The notes under the pieces were generated by a model. That model was not told where the DNA came from. It saw only the letters and a program-made list of their open reading frames with translations, and did not search any database. A program made the translations under genes and the position numbers. Shown piece after piece: positions 19,938 through 28,620 of a DNA stretch of 64,000 nt (position 1 is the stretch's first letter; every line of letters begins with the position of its first letter). Source of the stretch: Acinetobacter sp. ANC 3832 (lineage in GTDB: Bacteria > Pseudomonadota > Gammaproteobacteria > Pseudomonadales > Moraxellaceae); contig NZ_NEGJ01000011.1 of assembly GCF_002135415.1 (NCBI RefSeq), forward strand, positions 34,681 through 98,680, written 5' to 3'.

Positions 19938-21016
19938 ACTGTCTCTTGCGAAGGGATAAGTTTTAAGCGTAAGTCATCACCCAGTTGGGTCACATCTTGT
20001 AACTTAAAACGGAGTTGCTCAGCCATACTGTCAAATTCAGCATTGAACATGGCGCGTGCTGATTGTCCTAAAAAAGTAGGTGCAATATAACTGATCATTT
20101 CATCAACCAATTGTTCTTGCAAAAATGCGCTCGAAAGTGTCGCACCCGCTTCAATCAACACATCAAAAATTTGAAAATCTTTTAAAGTCTTTAATAAATC
20201 AGCTAAAGACTGTATTTCTAATTGTACCACGCCTAATGTTGCGAGTTCCTGTCGAAATGGCCCCATGACCATGACTGTTTCTGGAACTTGTAAAATTTGC
20301 GCATCTAAAGGTAAACGGCCTTGTCGATCTAAAATCACACGTTTCGGTTGCACAACATTTGCTAGATCAATATTGGGAATGTGACGAACATTCAGTTGCG
20401 GATCATCAGCTAAAATGGTCTCTATACCTGTGATGACTGCACCTGAAATTGCACGCCAATGTTGCACATCCTGTCGTGCCTCTGCACCTGTAATCCACTT
20501 AGACTCACCTGATGCCATTGCTGTGCGACCATCTAAACTCGATGCAATTTTCAACCGAACATAAGGCATACCTGTTGCCATTGCCTTTAAAAAACCTTGA
20601 TTCAACTGTTGGGCTTCTGCTGTACAGATGCCTACATCAACGTCGATGTCTGCATCTCTCAGGATTTGAACACCTTTTCCTGCAACCAATGGATTCGGAT
20701 CTAAGCACGCAACGACCACACGAGAAATGCCTGCATCAACCAAACCTTTAGCACATGGCGGTGTACGCCCATAATGAGCACATGGTTCTAAAGTGACATA
20801 AGCTGTTGCTGCCTGAGCATTGTCACCCGCTTCACGCAAAGCAAAAACTTCTGCATGAGAACCACCCACAGGGGCTGTCGCCCCTCGACCAACGACTTCA
20901 CCATTTTTAACAATCACACAACCTACCGCAGGATTTGGGCGAGTTCGATAAATGGCTTTTTCCGCCTCAGCTAAAGCTTGAAGCATCCAAAATTGATCTT
21001 GGCTTAGCTCAGACAT
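19934..21016 (-). CDS. ribD: Bifunctional deaminase/reductase of riboflavin synthesis
   Basis: Diaminohydroxyphosphoribosylaminopyrimidine deaminase fused to 5-amino-6-(5-phosphoribosylamino)uracil reductase, 360 aa. The zinc deaminase motifs are HAE (54-56) and PCAHYGRTPPC (78-88). The reductase half begins near residue 145 (YVRLKIASSLDGRTAM). It lies 35 bp after nrdR, the usual gammaproteobacterial order. Confidence 0.96.
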   Translation of the reverse strand: MSELSQDQFWMLQALAEAEKAIYRTRPNPAVGCVIVKNGEVVGRGATAPVGGSHAEVFALREAGDNAQAATAYVTLEPCAHYGRTPPCAKGLVDAGISRVVVACLDPNPLVAGKGVQILRDADIDVDVGICTAEAQQLNQGFLKAMATGMPYVRLKIASSLDGRTAMASGESKWITGAEARQDVQHWRAISGAVITGIETILADDPQLNVRHIPNIDLANVVQPKRVILDRQGRLPLDAQILQVPETVMVMGPFRQELATLGVVQLEIQSLADLLKTLKDFQIFDVLIEAGATLSSAFLQEQLVDEMISYIAPTFLGQSARAMFNAEFDSMAEQLRFKLQDVTQLGDDLRLKLIPSQETV

Positions 21017-21051
21017 GTTTTTCCTATATACAATTTTTTAATAAGGAGATT

Positions 21052-21525
21052 TTAGGATAGTTCGTGGTCTTGCCCACGATATTGCATTTGTTCGATCTGA
21101 CGACGAAAGGCTTCAACATCTTGAAAATCTTGATAAACAGAAGCAAAACGTACATAAGCAACATGATCCAATGCAAACAATGCTTGCATTACAATTTCAC
21201 CAATTGTACGTGAACGTACATCACGCTCACCTAAACGGCGAATCTGCAACTGAATATCACTCAATACTGTTTCTATTTGTTCTTGCGTAACAGGACGCTT
21301 TTGTAGTGCATGCATTAAAGAACGACGAAGTTTGGCCTCATCAAATGGTTCATTTTTACCATCCGATTTCGTCACTCGTGGCATCACCACTTCATAGCTT
21401 TCAAATGTCGTAAAGCGTTCGTTACAACTGATACATTCACGGCGACGACGAATCTGACAACCTTCAGCGGCTAAACGTGAATCAATCACTTTACTATCTG
21501 CGGCGTTGCAAAATGGACAATGCAT
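21052..21525 (-). CDS. nrdR: Transcriptional repressor NrdR
   Basis: Repressor of ribonucleotide reductase genes, 157 aa. The N-terminal zinc ribbon ([15 protein letters not shown]...CISC) is followed by an ATP-cone domain that senses ATP/dATP. It heads the nrdR-ribD-methyltransferase-ribE unit. No NrdR box was seen in this window, so its targets lie elsewhere. Confidence 0.96.
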   Translation of the reverse strand: MHCPFCNAADSKVIDSRLAAEGCQIRRRRECISCNERFTTFESYEVVMPRVTKSDGKNEPFDEAKLRRSLMHALQKRPVTQEQIETVLSDIQLQIRRLGERDVRSRTIGEIVMQALFALDHVAYVRFASVYQDFQDVEAFRRQIEQMQYRGQDHELS

Positions 21526-21606
21526 AGCGGTTTAATTGAACAAATCTATTGACAGTTAGTGTAGCAAAAATTCAGAATTTTGTTGAGCTTTACGCAAGAT
21601 ATAGAA

Positions 21607-21634
21607 AAAAAACAGCCCATTTGGGCTGTTTTAC
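21607..21634 (-). terminator. Terminator of glnK-amtB
   Basis: On the minus strand AAAACAGCCCA - AA - TGGGCTGTTTTTTTT. It lies 27 bp past the amtB stop. Confidence 0.9.
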
Positions 21635-21660
21635 ACAATATATAGATATCGTTTGAATTA

Positions 21661-23067
21661 TTATTCGATCCGTTCGCCATGTTGACTTAAATCTAAGCCC
21701 ATACGTTCATCATCTTTTTCAACACGGATTCCAATCACCACATCGATAATTTTTAACAGAATAAAAGTCATAACCGCAGAATATGCAATGGTTGCCAATA
21801 CGCCTTCAGCTTGTACCCATAATTGATGCATCATATCCATTGGCGCTTTGCTTCCCATAATGAATGAGCTTGCAAATACGGCTGTTAAGAGCGCACCAAC
21901 AATACCACCTACAGCATGTAAGCCAAATGCATCCAGTGAGTCATCAACTTTTAATAAGCGTTTAAGACCCGTTGTACCCCAGAAACAAACCACACCACCA
22001 ATAATACCCATAATCAGTGCGCCACCCACTGTGACAAAGCCCGCTGCAGGTGTAATCACGACTAATCCAGCAACGGCACCTGAAGCACCGCCCAATACAG
22101 ATGCTTTACCACGAACAATTTTTTCTACAATTAACCATGTCGCAGCAGCTACAGCAGCAGCAACTTGTGTCGTGACTAAAGCATAAGCAGCTGAACCATT
22201 TGCCCCTAAAGCAGAACCACCGTTGAAACCGAACCATCCGACCCATACAAGGCTTGCACCCAATACAGTCAAAGTTAAATTATGCGGCGCCATCGATTCT
22301 TTGCCATATCCCATACGCTTACCAAGCATATAAGCGGCAACCAAACCTGCAACACCTGAATTAATGTGAACAACCGTACCACCTGCAAAATCAAGCGCAC
22401 CATCATTCATTAACCATCCACCACCCCAGACCCAATGGGCAATCGGTGCATAGACGACCACGACCCAAACCGCAATAAAAGCAACAAAGGCACTAAATTT
22501 CATTCGTTCAGCGACAGAACCACTAATAATTGCGACAGTAATAATTGCAAAGGTCATTTGGAAAATAACAAATAAAATTTCAGGAATCGTACCCGTTAAA
22601 GCATCTGTGGTAATTCCCGACAACATGACTTTATCTAAACCACCAATAAAAGCATTGCCTGAACCAAAAGCCAGTGAATAACCAATCACAACCCAAACAA
22701 TACTCACAATCGCAGCAGCAGTCAGGCTGTGTGACATGGTACTGAGAACATTTTTTTTACGAACCATCCCGCCATAAAACAGAGCTAAGCCAGGAATCGT
22801 CATTAATAAGACAAGTGCTGTAGAGACCAAAATCCAAGCTGTATCACCTGTATCAAGTTTAGGTGTTACTTCTTGTTTGACTGGTTCAGTAGGAGCAGCA
22901 ACCGCTGTAACAGATGCTGTAGATGATGTGTCGCTTGAAGTCGCAACCACTGATGTTGTAGATGTAGGTGCAGTTGCGCTTTCTTCAGCCCACGCAACTG
23001 ACCCACCAACTACAGAACCACCCAAGAGTGCGCCAGACAAGCTGAGTGCAAATAGTATTTTTTTCAT
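21661..23067 (-). CDS. amtB: Ammonium transporter AmtB
   Basis: Trimeric inner-membrane ammonia/ammonium channel, 468 aa. A signal peptide (MKKILFALSLSGALLGG...AWAEE) is followed by an unusually long S/T/A/V-rich periplasmic leader (about residues 28-75) before the first membrane helix (DTGDTAWILVSTALVLLM). The conserved GGMVRKKNVLS, AERMKFSAF, HINSGVAGLVAA and AFGLHAVGGIVG segments are all present. It lies 68 bp after glnK, the classic glnK-amtB operon in which GlnK plugs the channel under nitrogen excess. Confidence 0.96.
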   Translation of the reverse strand: MKKILFALSLSGALLGGSVVGGSVAWAEESATAPTSTTSVVATSSDTSSTASVTAVAAPTEPVKQEVTPKLDTGDTAWILVSTALVLLMTIPGLALFYGGMVRKKNVLSTMSHSLTAAAIVSIVWVVIGYSLAFGSGNAFIGGLDKVMLSGITTDALTGTIPEILFVIFQMTFAIITVAIISGSVAERMKFSAFVAFIAVWVVVVYAPIAHWVWGGGWLMNDGALDFAGGTVVHINSGVAGLVAAYMLGKRMGYGKESMAPHNLTLTVLGASLVWVGWFGFNGGSALGANGSAAYALVTTQVAAAVAAATWLIVEKIVRGKASVLGGASGAVAGLVVITPAAGFVTVGGALIMGIIGGVVCFWGTTGLKRLLKVDDSLDAFGLHAVGGIVGALLTAVFASSFIMGSKAPMDMMHQLWVQAEGVLATIAYSAVMTFILLKIIDVVIGIRVEKDDERMGLDLSQHGERIE

Positions 23068-23135
23068 TCGTATCCCCCAACCTCATTTTTGTTAGTTATG
23101 TAACGATGTACATAACCTGCAAACTTTGTGCCAAG

Positions 23136-23495
<360 letters not shown>

Positions 23496-23514
23496 TCACC
23501 AGTAAGGTTTTATG

Positions 23515-23530
23515 TTCAATTTTCATGCCA
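23515..23530 (-). promoter_or_regulatory. Candidate sigma-54 promoter of glnK-amtB
   Basis: On the minus strand TGGCAT-GAAAA-TTGAA fits the -24/-12 pattern TGGCAC-N5-TTGCW with correct spacing. The -24 GG is intact, but the -12 GC reads GA. It ends about 40 bp before the glnK start. glnK-amtB promoters are often NtrC/RpoN driven, which supports the call; the -12 mismatch lowers it. Confidence 0.4.
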
Positions 23531-23751
23531 AAACGCCATAACGGTTGGGGGTGTTATTTTGTTCGAGCAAGAAACATCTTTATAACCTATTTTATACCCG
23601 AACATGTTGTTTGAGTTTTAAAAAAACATACTTTTATATTGGTTTTTATATCTTTTTTTATCGAATAAATCCATCTTAATCAGTTAATGCTATAGTCTGA
23701 CTTGCAGCAATGTTAAACTAGCTAACATACCGATATTCTTTGGAATAAATC

Positions 23752-23976
23752 ATGATTGAAACATTATTACAAGCCATTCTAGAACAAGTTGATCAACCTA
23801 GAAAAGACATAGAACATAATCTGCGTGCTTTATTAAATGAAGCTGTAAGTAAAATGGATCTTGTTTCTAAAGATGAAATTGAACGTCAGAAAACCGCACT
23901 ACAAAATGCAAATCTCCGTTTAACACAATTGCAAGAACAGGTAAAAATATTAGAATCACACATTAAAAAAGTATAA
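23752..23976 (+). CDS. ubiK: Ubiquinone biosynthesis accessory factor UbiK (BMFP)
   Basis: Small 74-aa coiled-coil protein of the YqiC/BMFP family, which assists the Ubi complex in aerobic ubiquinone synthesis. The sequence is two helices: an N-terminal amphipathic one (LLQAILEQVDQPRKDIEHNL) and a C-terminal coiled coil (QNANLRLTQLQEQVKILE). The length is normal and comM follows, a common neighbour. Confidence 0.85.
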   Translation: MIETLLQAILEQVDQPRKDIEHNLRALLNEAVSKMDLVSKDEIERQKTALQNANLRLTQLQEQVKILESHIKKV

Positions 23977-24051
23977 TTGATAAAATATGCACAGTTTTAG
24001 TGCATAAAAAGACCAATAACGATTAAAAATAAAGCATATTGGAATAATAAG

Positions 24052-25539
24052 ATGTCTTTTGCCAAAATTTATACCCGAGGTCTACTCGGTTTACATGCAC
24101 CACTGATTGAAGTGGAAGTACACGTTAGTCAAGGCTTACCATCTTTAACCATTGTCGGTTTACCAGAAGCGGCTGTTCGAGAAAGTAAAGATCGCGTTCG
24201 TTCTGCAATTATTAATAGTGGGTTTTTATTCCCAACCAAACGGCTTACCATCAATTTAGCCCCTGCAGATTTGCCCAAAGATGGTTCACGTTTAGACCTA
24301 CCTATTGCTTTAGGTATTTTAATTGCTTCGGGACAGCTTCCTGAGAATGCTACAGATGATTTTGAATTTATTGGTGAATTAGCACTTGATGGTCATTTAC
24401 GTCCTGTAACCAGTACTTTAACAATTGCGATGGCTTGCCAATCTATAGGGCATCGCCTCATGCTTCCACAAGCAAATGCTGAAGAAGCATCACAACTGGT
24501 CAATTTAGAGGTTTTTGCTACAACACATTTAAAGCAAGTCTGTGAACACTTTTTAGAAACGCACAAAATTGAAGCAAGTACATCCCAAACGTCAAAACAA
24601 GAGCAACACTATAAATTTGATTTGATTGATGTCAAAGGACAATTACGCCCTCGTCGAGCATTAGAAATTGCAGCTGCTGGTGGTCATTCTATTTTATTTA
24701 AAGGTCCACCGGGTACAGGAAAAACACTTTTAGCTTCTCGTCTTCCCAGTATTTTACCGCCTTTGAATGCTCAAGAAAATTTAGAAGTTGCCAGTATTTA
24801 TTCAATTGCCAATACTCAACATCCCTTTGGACATCGACCTTTTCGTGCCCCACATCATACAGCTTCAGCCGTCGCTTTGGTGGGTGGTGGATCACACCCA
24901 AAACCGGGGGAAATTACGCTTGCCCATCTAGGAATTTTATTTTTAGATGAGTTACCTGAATTTGACCGCAAAGTTTTAGAGGTGTTAAGGCAACCATTAG
25001 AAGCCAAGGAAATTGTAATTTCACGTGCTTCACGACAAATAACCTTTCCTGCAAACTTCCAACTGGTTGCAGCCATGAATCCTTGCCCATGTGGTTATGC
25101 ATTTAACCAAGACAGTCGGTGTCAATGTTCTGCTGAATCAATCAAACGTTATCGAAATCGAATTTCAGGTCCATTGCTTGACCGTATAGATTTACATATT
25201 GATGTTCCTCCTTTAAAAGCACAAGAGTTACAAGATAATGCTCCTGTAGAAAACTCAGCAACGGTTCGAGAGCGTGTCACCCTTGCCTATCATTTGCAAA
25301 TTCAGCGACAAGGTTATTTAAATCAAGGCTTGTCACCACAACAACTAGAAGTACATGCGAACTTAGATGAGTCTTCTAAAAAAATTATAGAAATGGCACA
25401 ACAACGTTTAAATCTTTCTGCACGTGCTTATCATCGGGTATTACGTGTTGCACGTACAATTGCAGATTTATCTCAAAGTGCAGAAATTCAAAGCCCGCAT
25501 TTAACTGAAGCTTTATCTTACCGAAATAATGAAACTTAA
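24052..25539 (+). CDS. comM: ComM/YifB-type Mg-chelatase-like AAA+ ATPase
   Basis: Hexameric helicase that promotes branch migration during natural transformation, 495 aa. The N-terminal ChlI domain begins with MSFAKIYTRGLLGLHAP. The AAA+ core has Walker A GPPGTGKT (about 220) and Walker B ILFLDELPEF (about 300). The C-terminal Mg-chelatase domain has the Cys cluster CPCGY...CQC. It is intact here; interruption of this gene is a known island site in some Acinetobacter, and no insertion is present. Confidence 0.94.
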   Translation: MSFAKIYTRGLLGLHAPLIEVEVHVSQGLPSLTIVGLPEAAVRESKDRVRSAIINSGFLFPTKRLTINLAPADLPKDGSRLDLPIALGILIASGQLPENATDDFEFIGELALDGHLRPVTSTLTIAMACQSIGHRLMLPQANAEEASQLVNLEVFATTHLKQVCEHFLETHKIEASTSQTSKQEQHYKFDLIDVKGQLRPRRALEIAAAGGHSILFKGPPGTGKTLLASRLPSILPPLNAQENLEVASIYSIANTQHPFGHRPFRAPHHTASAVALVGGGSHPKPGEITLAHLGILFLDELPEFDRKVLEVLRQPLEAKEIVISRASRQITFPANFQLVAAMNPCPCGYAFNQDSRCQCSAESIKRYRNRISGPLLDRIDLHIDVPPLKAQELQDNAPVENSATVRERVTLAYHLQIQRQGYLNQGLSPQQLEVHANLDESSKKIIEMAQQRLNLSARAYHRVLRVARTIADLSQSAEIQSPHLTEALSYRNNET

Positions 25540-25587
25540 AACTAAAGCACTGAAATTTAAAATCTAATATGAGGATGGACATTCACA

Positions 25588-26097
25588 ATGTTAAATTTGA
25601 TTTTACGTAATGAACAGGAAACTGATATTCACGCCATTTTTGAGCTGACTCAAAAAGCGTTTGAACATGCAGAACATACTGATCACACAGAACAATTTAT
25701 TGTGAATGCTTTAAGAGGCGCACAGCAATTAACCATTTCGATTGTTGCTGAGTTAAATCAAAAAATCATTGGCCATGTTGCAATTTCACCTGTAGAAATT
25801 TCTTCAGGTGCGCCAGATTGGTATGGCTTAGGACCTATTTCAGTTGCACCCGAATATCAGAAGCAAGGTGTTGGCTCTGCTTTAATGAAACAAGCATTAC
25901 AACAACTTAAACAGTTAGATGGCACAGGCTGTGTAGTTTTGGGTGATCCTGCTTATTATTCAAAATTTGGCTTTAAAGTAATCCCAAATTTAACTCTAGC
26001 TCATGTACCGACTGAATATTTTCAGGCACTTTCTTTTAGGGGAACGTTTCCTCAAGGCGAAGTTAAATATCATCCTGCTTTTGAAGCAACACAATAA
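25588..26097 (+). CDS. GNAT-family N-acetyltransferase (YhbS-like)
   Basis: 169 aa with a full GNAT fold: N-terminal LILRNEQETDIHAIFEL, the acetyl-CoA loop QKQGVGSALM (near residue 92) and the C-terminal GDPAYYSKFGFK typical of the YhbS branch. The substrate is unknown. It follows comM by 48 bp in the same direction. Confidence 0.85.
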   Translation: MLNLILRNEQETDIHAIFELTQKAFEHAEHTDHTEQFIVNALRGAQQLTISIVAELNQKIIGHVAISPVEISSGAPDWYGLGPISVAPEYQKQGVGSALMKQALQQLKQLDGTGCVVLGDPAYYSKFGFKVIPNLTLAHVPTEYFQALSFRGTFPQGEVKYHPAFEATQ

Positions 26098-26181
26098 CCA
26101 TTTCTCATATATGAGAGATCTCTAAGTTTCTAATATTTTCCATAATTACCTCATATAAAACCTGTTCCACATTTTAAAGGC

Positions 26182-26211
26182 AAAACCTAAATTTATGTAT
26201 GCAGGTTTTTA
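26182..26211 (+). terminator. Weak terminator after the GNAT gene
   Basis: AAAACCT and AGGTTTTT are separated by a 14-nt loop, ending in a T run on the plus strand. The stem is short. Confidence 0.4.
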
Positions 26212-26214
26212 TAT

Positions 26215-26242
26215 AAAAAAGGTGACTCAAAGTCACCTTTCA
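26215..26242 (-). terminator. Terminator of the first TorF porin gene
   Basis: On the minus strand GGTGACT - TTG - AGTCACC is followed by TTTTTTATAT, 16 bp past the stop. Confidence 0.85.
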
Positions 26243-26257
26243 TTTAAATCAAATAGC

Positions 26258-27031
26258 TTAAAATGTTTTCGCCAAAGTGAATACTGCACCTGTTTCTAAA
26301 CCACGTTGAGTTGCATCACTTAAACCATCTGTATCAATATTTGTTCCTACAGCGGCAAGCTCTGCGGTTAAACCTGGAATCGATTTTACTGCATAGTTCA
26401 CACCCAATTTCCAATCGACATAGTTATCTTTAGCATCTGGTAAAGCTTCCTTATCCATTGTGGTATATCCAACACTTGCAACACCACCAAAGCCAGTATC
26501 TGCAATTGGAGCAGAATACCCCAGTGTGAAATTCCAACTATTGCCACCGACTGCTGCCCAATCATTGGTATAGTTAACATTAGTCAGCAAACTTCCACCT
26601 TTCACAAATACATCTGCAAATGTTAATTTTGCATAAAATTCTGTCCAGTTAAAATCATCTGCTGCACTTGGATAATTATATTCAACTACACCCACATCTA
26701 ATACGGGTTTAACACTTGCCGAAAGATTTAAAGGGGTTGTAAAACCAAGCGATGGATCTAATTCTAAATGCGGATCAGATGTCCCAAAGTTCACATTAGA
26801 AGCAAAAGCACTGAAATATACACCTGATTTATGTGCCAAAGTAAAACTGCCTTGAACAGCAGGATCTGATTGCGTTTGTGTCATACCGCGAAAGCGATAA
26901 TCTGTGGTTAGTGCAGCATTCCCAGAAAAACTCAAACCTAGTTTTGATAATGCAGTTTCATCCTCTGCCATTGCCAAAGTTGCTGTTGTTGATAGTGCTA
27001 CAAGTGTGAATGCTCTGATTGTAAATTTCAT
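26258..27031 (-). CDS. TorF-family putative outer-membrane porin (copy 1)
   Basis: Exported beta-barrel protein, 257 aa. The ATG at 27031 is preferred because it begins the signal peptide (MKFTIRAFTLVALSTTATLAMA) and GGGGGAG lies about 10 nt before it. The mature part has the TorF hallmarks: SGNAALTTDYRFRGMTQTQSDPAVQG at the start, alternating strands and a C-terminal Phe (TLAKTF) for barrel assembly. TorF proteins (TIGR02001-type) are poorly characterised. A second family member lies 0.5 kb upstream. Confidence 0.82.
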   Translation of the reverse strand: MKFTIRAFTLVALSTTATLAMAEDETALSKLGLSFSGNAALTTDYRFRGMTQTQSDPAVQGSFTLAHKSGVYFSAFASNVNFGTSDPHLELDPSLGFTTPLNLSASVKPVLDVGVVEYNYPSAADDFNWTEFYAKLTFADVFVKGGSLLTNVNYTNDWAAVGGNSWNFTLGYSAPIADTGFGGVASVGYTTMDKEALPDAKDNYVDWKLGVNYAVKSIPGLTAELAAVGTNIDTDGLSDATQRGLETGAVFTLAKTF

Positions 27032-27465
27032 TGGACTTAACTCCCCCATCAGCTGATGTCTATTTCTTTTGGTTAATTTGATAAACTCATATTAGACATA
27101 GCAATAGCTGTGCCAACTAAATTTAAAGCCCCTTTATGACTTTTTCAAAATAAGGATAAGCCACTTATTTTAAAAATATTATTTAAGATAAATGTGGCTT
27201 TAAATTTTGTAATGACTGCCTAGAATATTAGTAGGACTGACAATGGATTATTATAAAATCACTCATTACAATCCTTTGAATAGATCAATAACACAGGATG
27301 TATTGTGATGAATGCAGATATAATTTTTCTATTCATTATCTTTTGAAAAGCATAAATTTTACGTAAAATTAGGATGTTATTATTGATAAGCACATGAGCC
27401 TTGATAAAAAATGAATGCTGAGAATATTTTCAGTGCATGATCAACGTTCAACTTTGTTTTATGCT
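27032..27465. other. Intergenic region with a long inverted repeat
   Basis: There is no ORF of note in this 430-bp AT-rich stretch. It holds the leader of the first TorF gene and one clear structure at 27158-27200: AAGCCAC / GTGGCTT with inner arms TTAT-t-TTAAA / TTTAA-g-ATAA around the loop AATATTA. The structure could be a terminator, an RNA hairpin or a small repeat element. Confidence 0.4.
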
Positions 27466-27500
27466 TAAAAAAAGTGCATCAACTTTTGCTGATGCACCTC
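27466..27500 (-). terminator. Terminator of the second TorF gene
   Basis: On the minus strand GGTGCATCA - GCAAAAGT - TGATGCACTTTTTTT, 40 bp past the stop. Confidence 0.85.
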
Positions 27501-27539
27501 TTCAATCAATTTTATAAATGATGATGCTAAAACGATAGC

Positions 27540-28310
27540 TTAAAAACCGTAATTCAAACCCAGAACAAAATGATCATCAAAGTCTTCACCTAAGCGATCT
27601 TCACCACCTAAAATATAGTCAAATGAAGCAGTCACACCTGTATTTGGAATGACTTTACTAATTCCCACACGTGCTTCACTAAAAGCAAAGTCTTTTTTCG
27701 TTTGGATCAAGCTGTCGTCATGGCTACTGTTATATGCTGAAACACCAATTGAAGTATTCAAATGAAAATCTTGTGGGAGTGCGTAGGTATATGCTGCACT
27801 CATATAGACATCGCCTGCATTTCCAAAAGATGCATCAGCCAATACAACGCTTAAACCCAAAGTTAAATCTTTATATACCACTTGTCCTAAAACATCATAT
27901 GCGGTAGTGGTACGTTTATCATCCGCTTCACCATAGATAGAACCACCATTGTGGTAAATATACGATGTTGCTTGAACTTTATATGCCCAGTCTTGGTTCA
28001 ATTCTTGTGCATAAGACAAATAAAGATCATGTTCAAAACCATGCTCTCGAGTAGCATCTGTTGAATCATAATCTAAACTTGAACCCCAATAACCAACAGC
28101 GAAGCCACTTTTTAGTGCGTATTCCAGCCCACCTTGCATCGCAATATCATCATTTTCTACGCCACCACGATAAATATATTGCGTGACCAGACCAATATTT
28201 CCCGTTAATGTTGCATCTGTAACTGTAGATTTTGAATTTTCAGCAAATGCCGAATATGAAATTAAAAGCAAAGATAAAGGCAATATTTTTTTTGATAGAG
28301 AAACAAACAT
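27540..28310 (-). CDS. TorF-family putative outer-membrane porin (copy 2)
   Basis: 256 aa from the ATG at 28310, which starts a normal signal peptide (MFVSLSKKILPLSLLLISYSAFAEN). An upstream in-frame ATG at 28379 would put 23 unsuited residues in front. The mature part begins TLTGNIGLVTQYIYRGGVEND, the TorF pattern, and ends in Phe (LGLNYGF). It is diverged from copy 1, so this is not a recent duplication. It is divergent from the OprD-type porin gene. Confidence 0.8.
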   Translation of the reverse strand: MFVSLSKKILPLSLLLISYSAFAENSKSTVTDATLTGNIGLVTQYIYRGGVENDDIAMQGGLEYALKSGFAVGYWGSSLDYDSTDATREHGFEHDLYLSYAQELNQDWAYKVQATSYIYHNGGSIYGEADDKRTTTAYDVLGQVVYKDLTLGLSVVLADASFGNAGDVYMSAAYTYALPQDFHLNTSIGVSAYNSSHDDSLIQTKKDFAFSEARVGISKVIPNTGVTASFDYILGGEDRLGEDFDDHFVLGLNYGF

Positions 28311-28522
28311 ATACAAAATGCAAAGGGAGAAAGAAGCGCACGATTTTACGTATTTTTGAACTGATAAGAAGCAATACAATGTAAAAATTAATTAATATTT
28401 AAAATATTTTTTGCTTATTTTAATGGTTCTATTCGGTAAATCCGATGACTCACATATATTCGCTAAACTTAACAAACTGTTGCATATTTCCCGAGTAGGT
28501 AACAAGAATGAAATATATTTAA

Positions 28523-28542
28523 TAAAAAAGATATCTTTTTTA
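28523..28542. repeat. 20-bp perfect palindrome before the OprD-type porin
   Basis: TAAAAAAGATATCTTTTTTA is a perfect 20-bp palindrome in the divergent region between the second TorF gene and the porin gene, 18 bp before the candidate -35 box. It may be an operator or merely an A/T tract. Confidence 0.4.
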
Positions 28543-28559
28543 CAGAATAATTATACAAT

Positions 28560-28587
28560 TTGTCCATATTTGAAACGCTGTTAAAAT
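28560..28587 (+). promoter_or_regulatory. Candidate sigma-70 promoter of the OprD-type porin
   Basis: TTGTCC (28560-28565) and TAAAAT (28582-28587) with a 16-bp spacer match the -35/-10 consensus at 4/6 and 5/6. The start codon at 28621 is 34 bp further on. Confidence 0.4.
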
Positions 28588-28620
28588 AAAATTGTAACCA
28601 AACATATGGATGTAATACTC

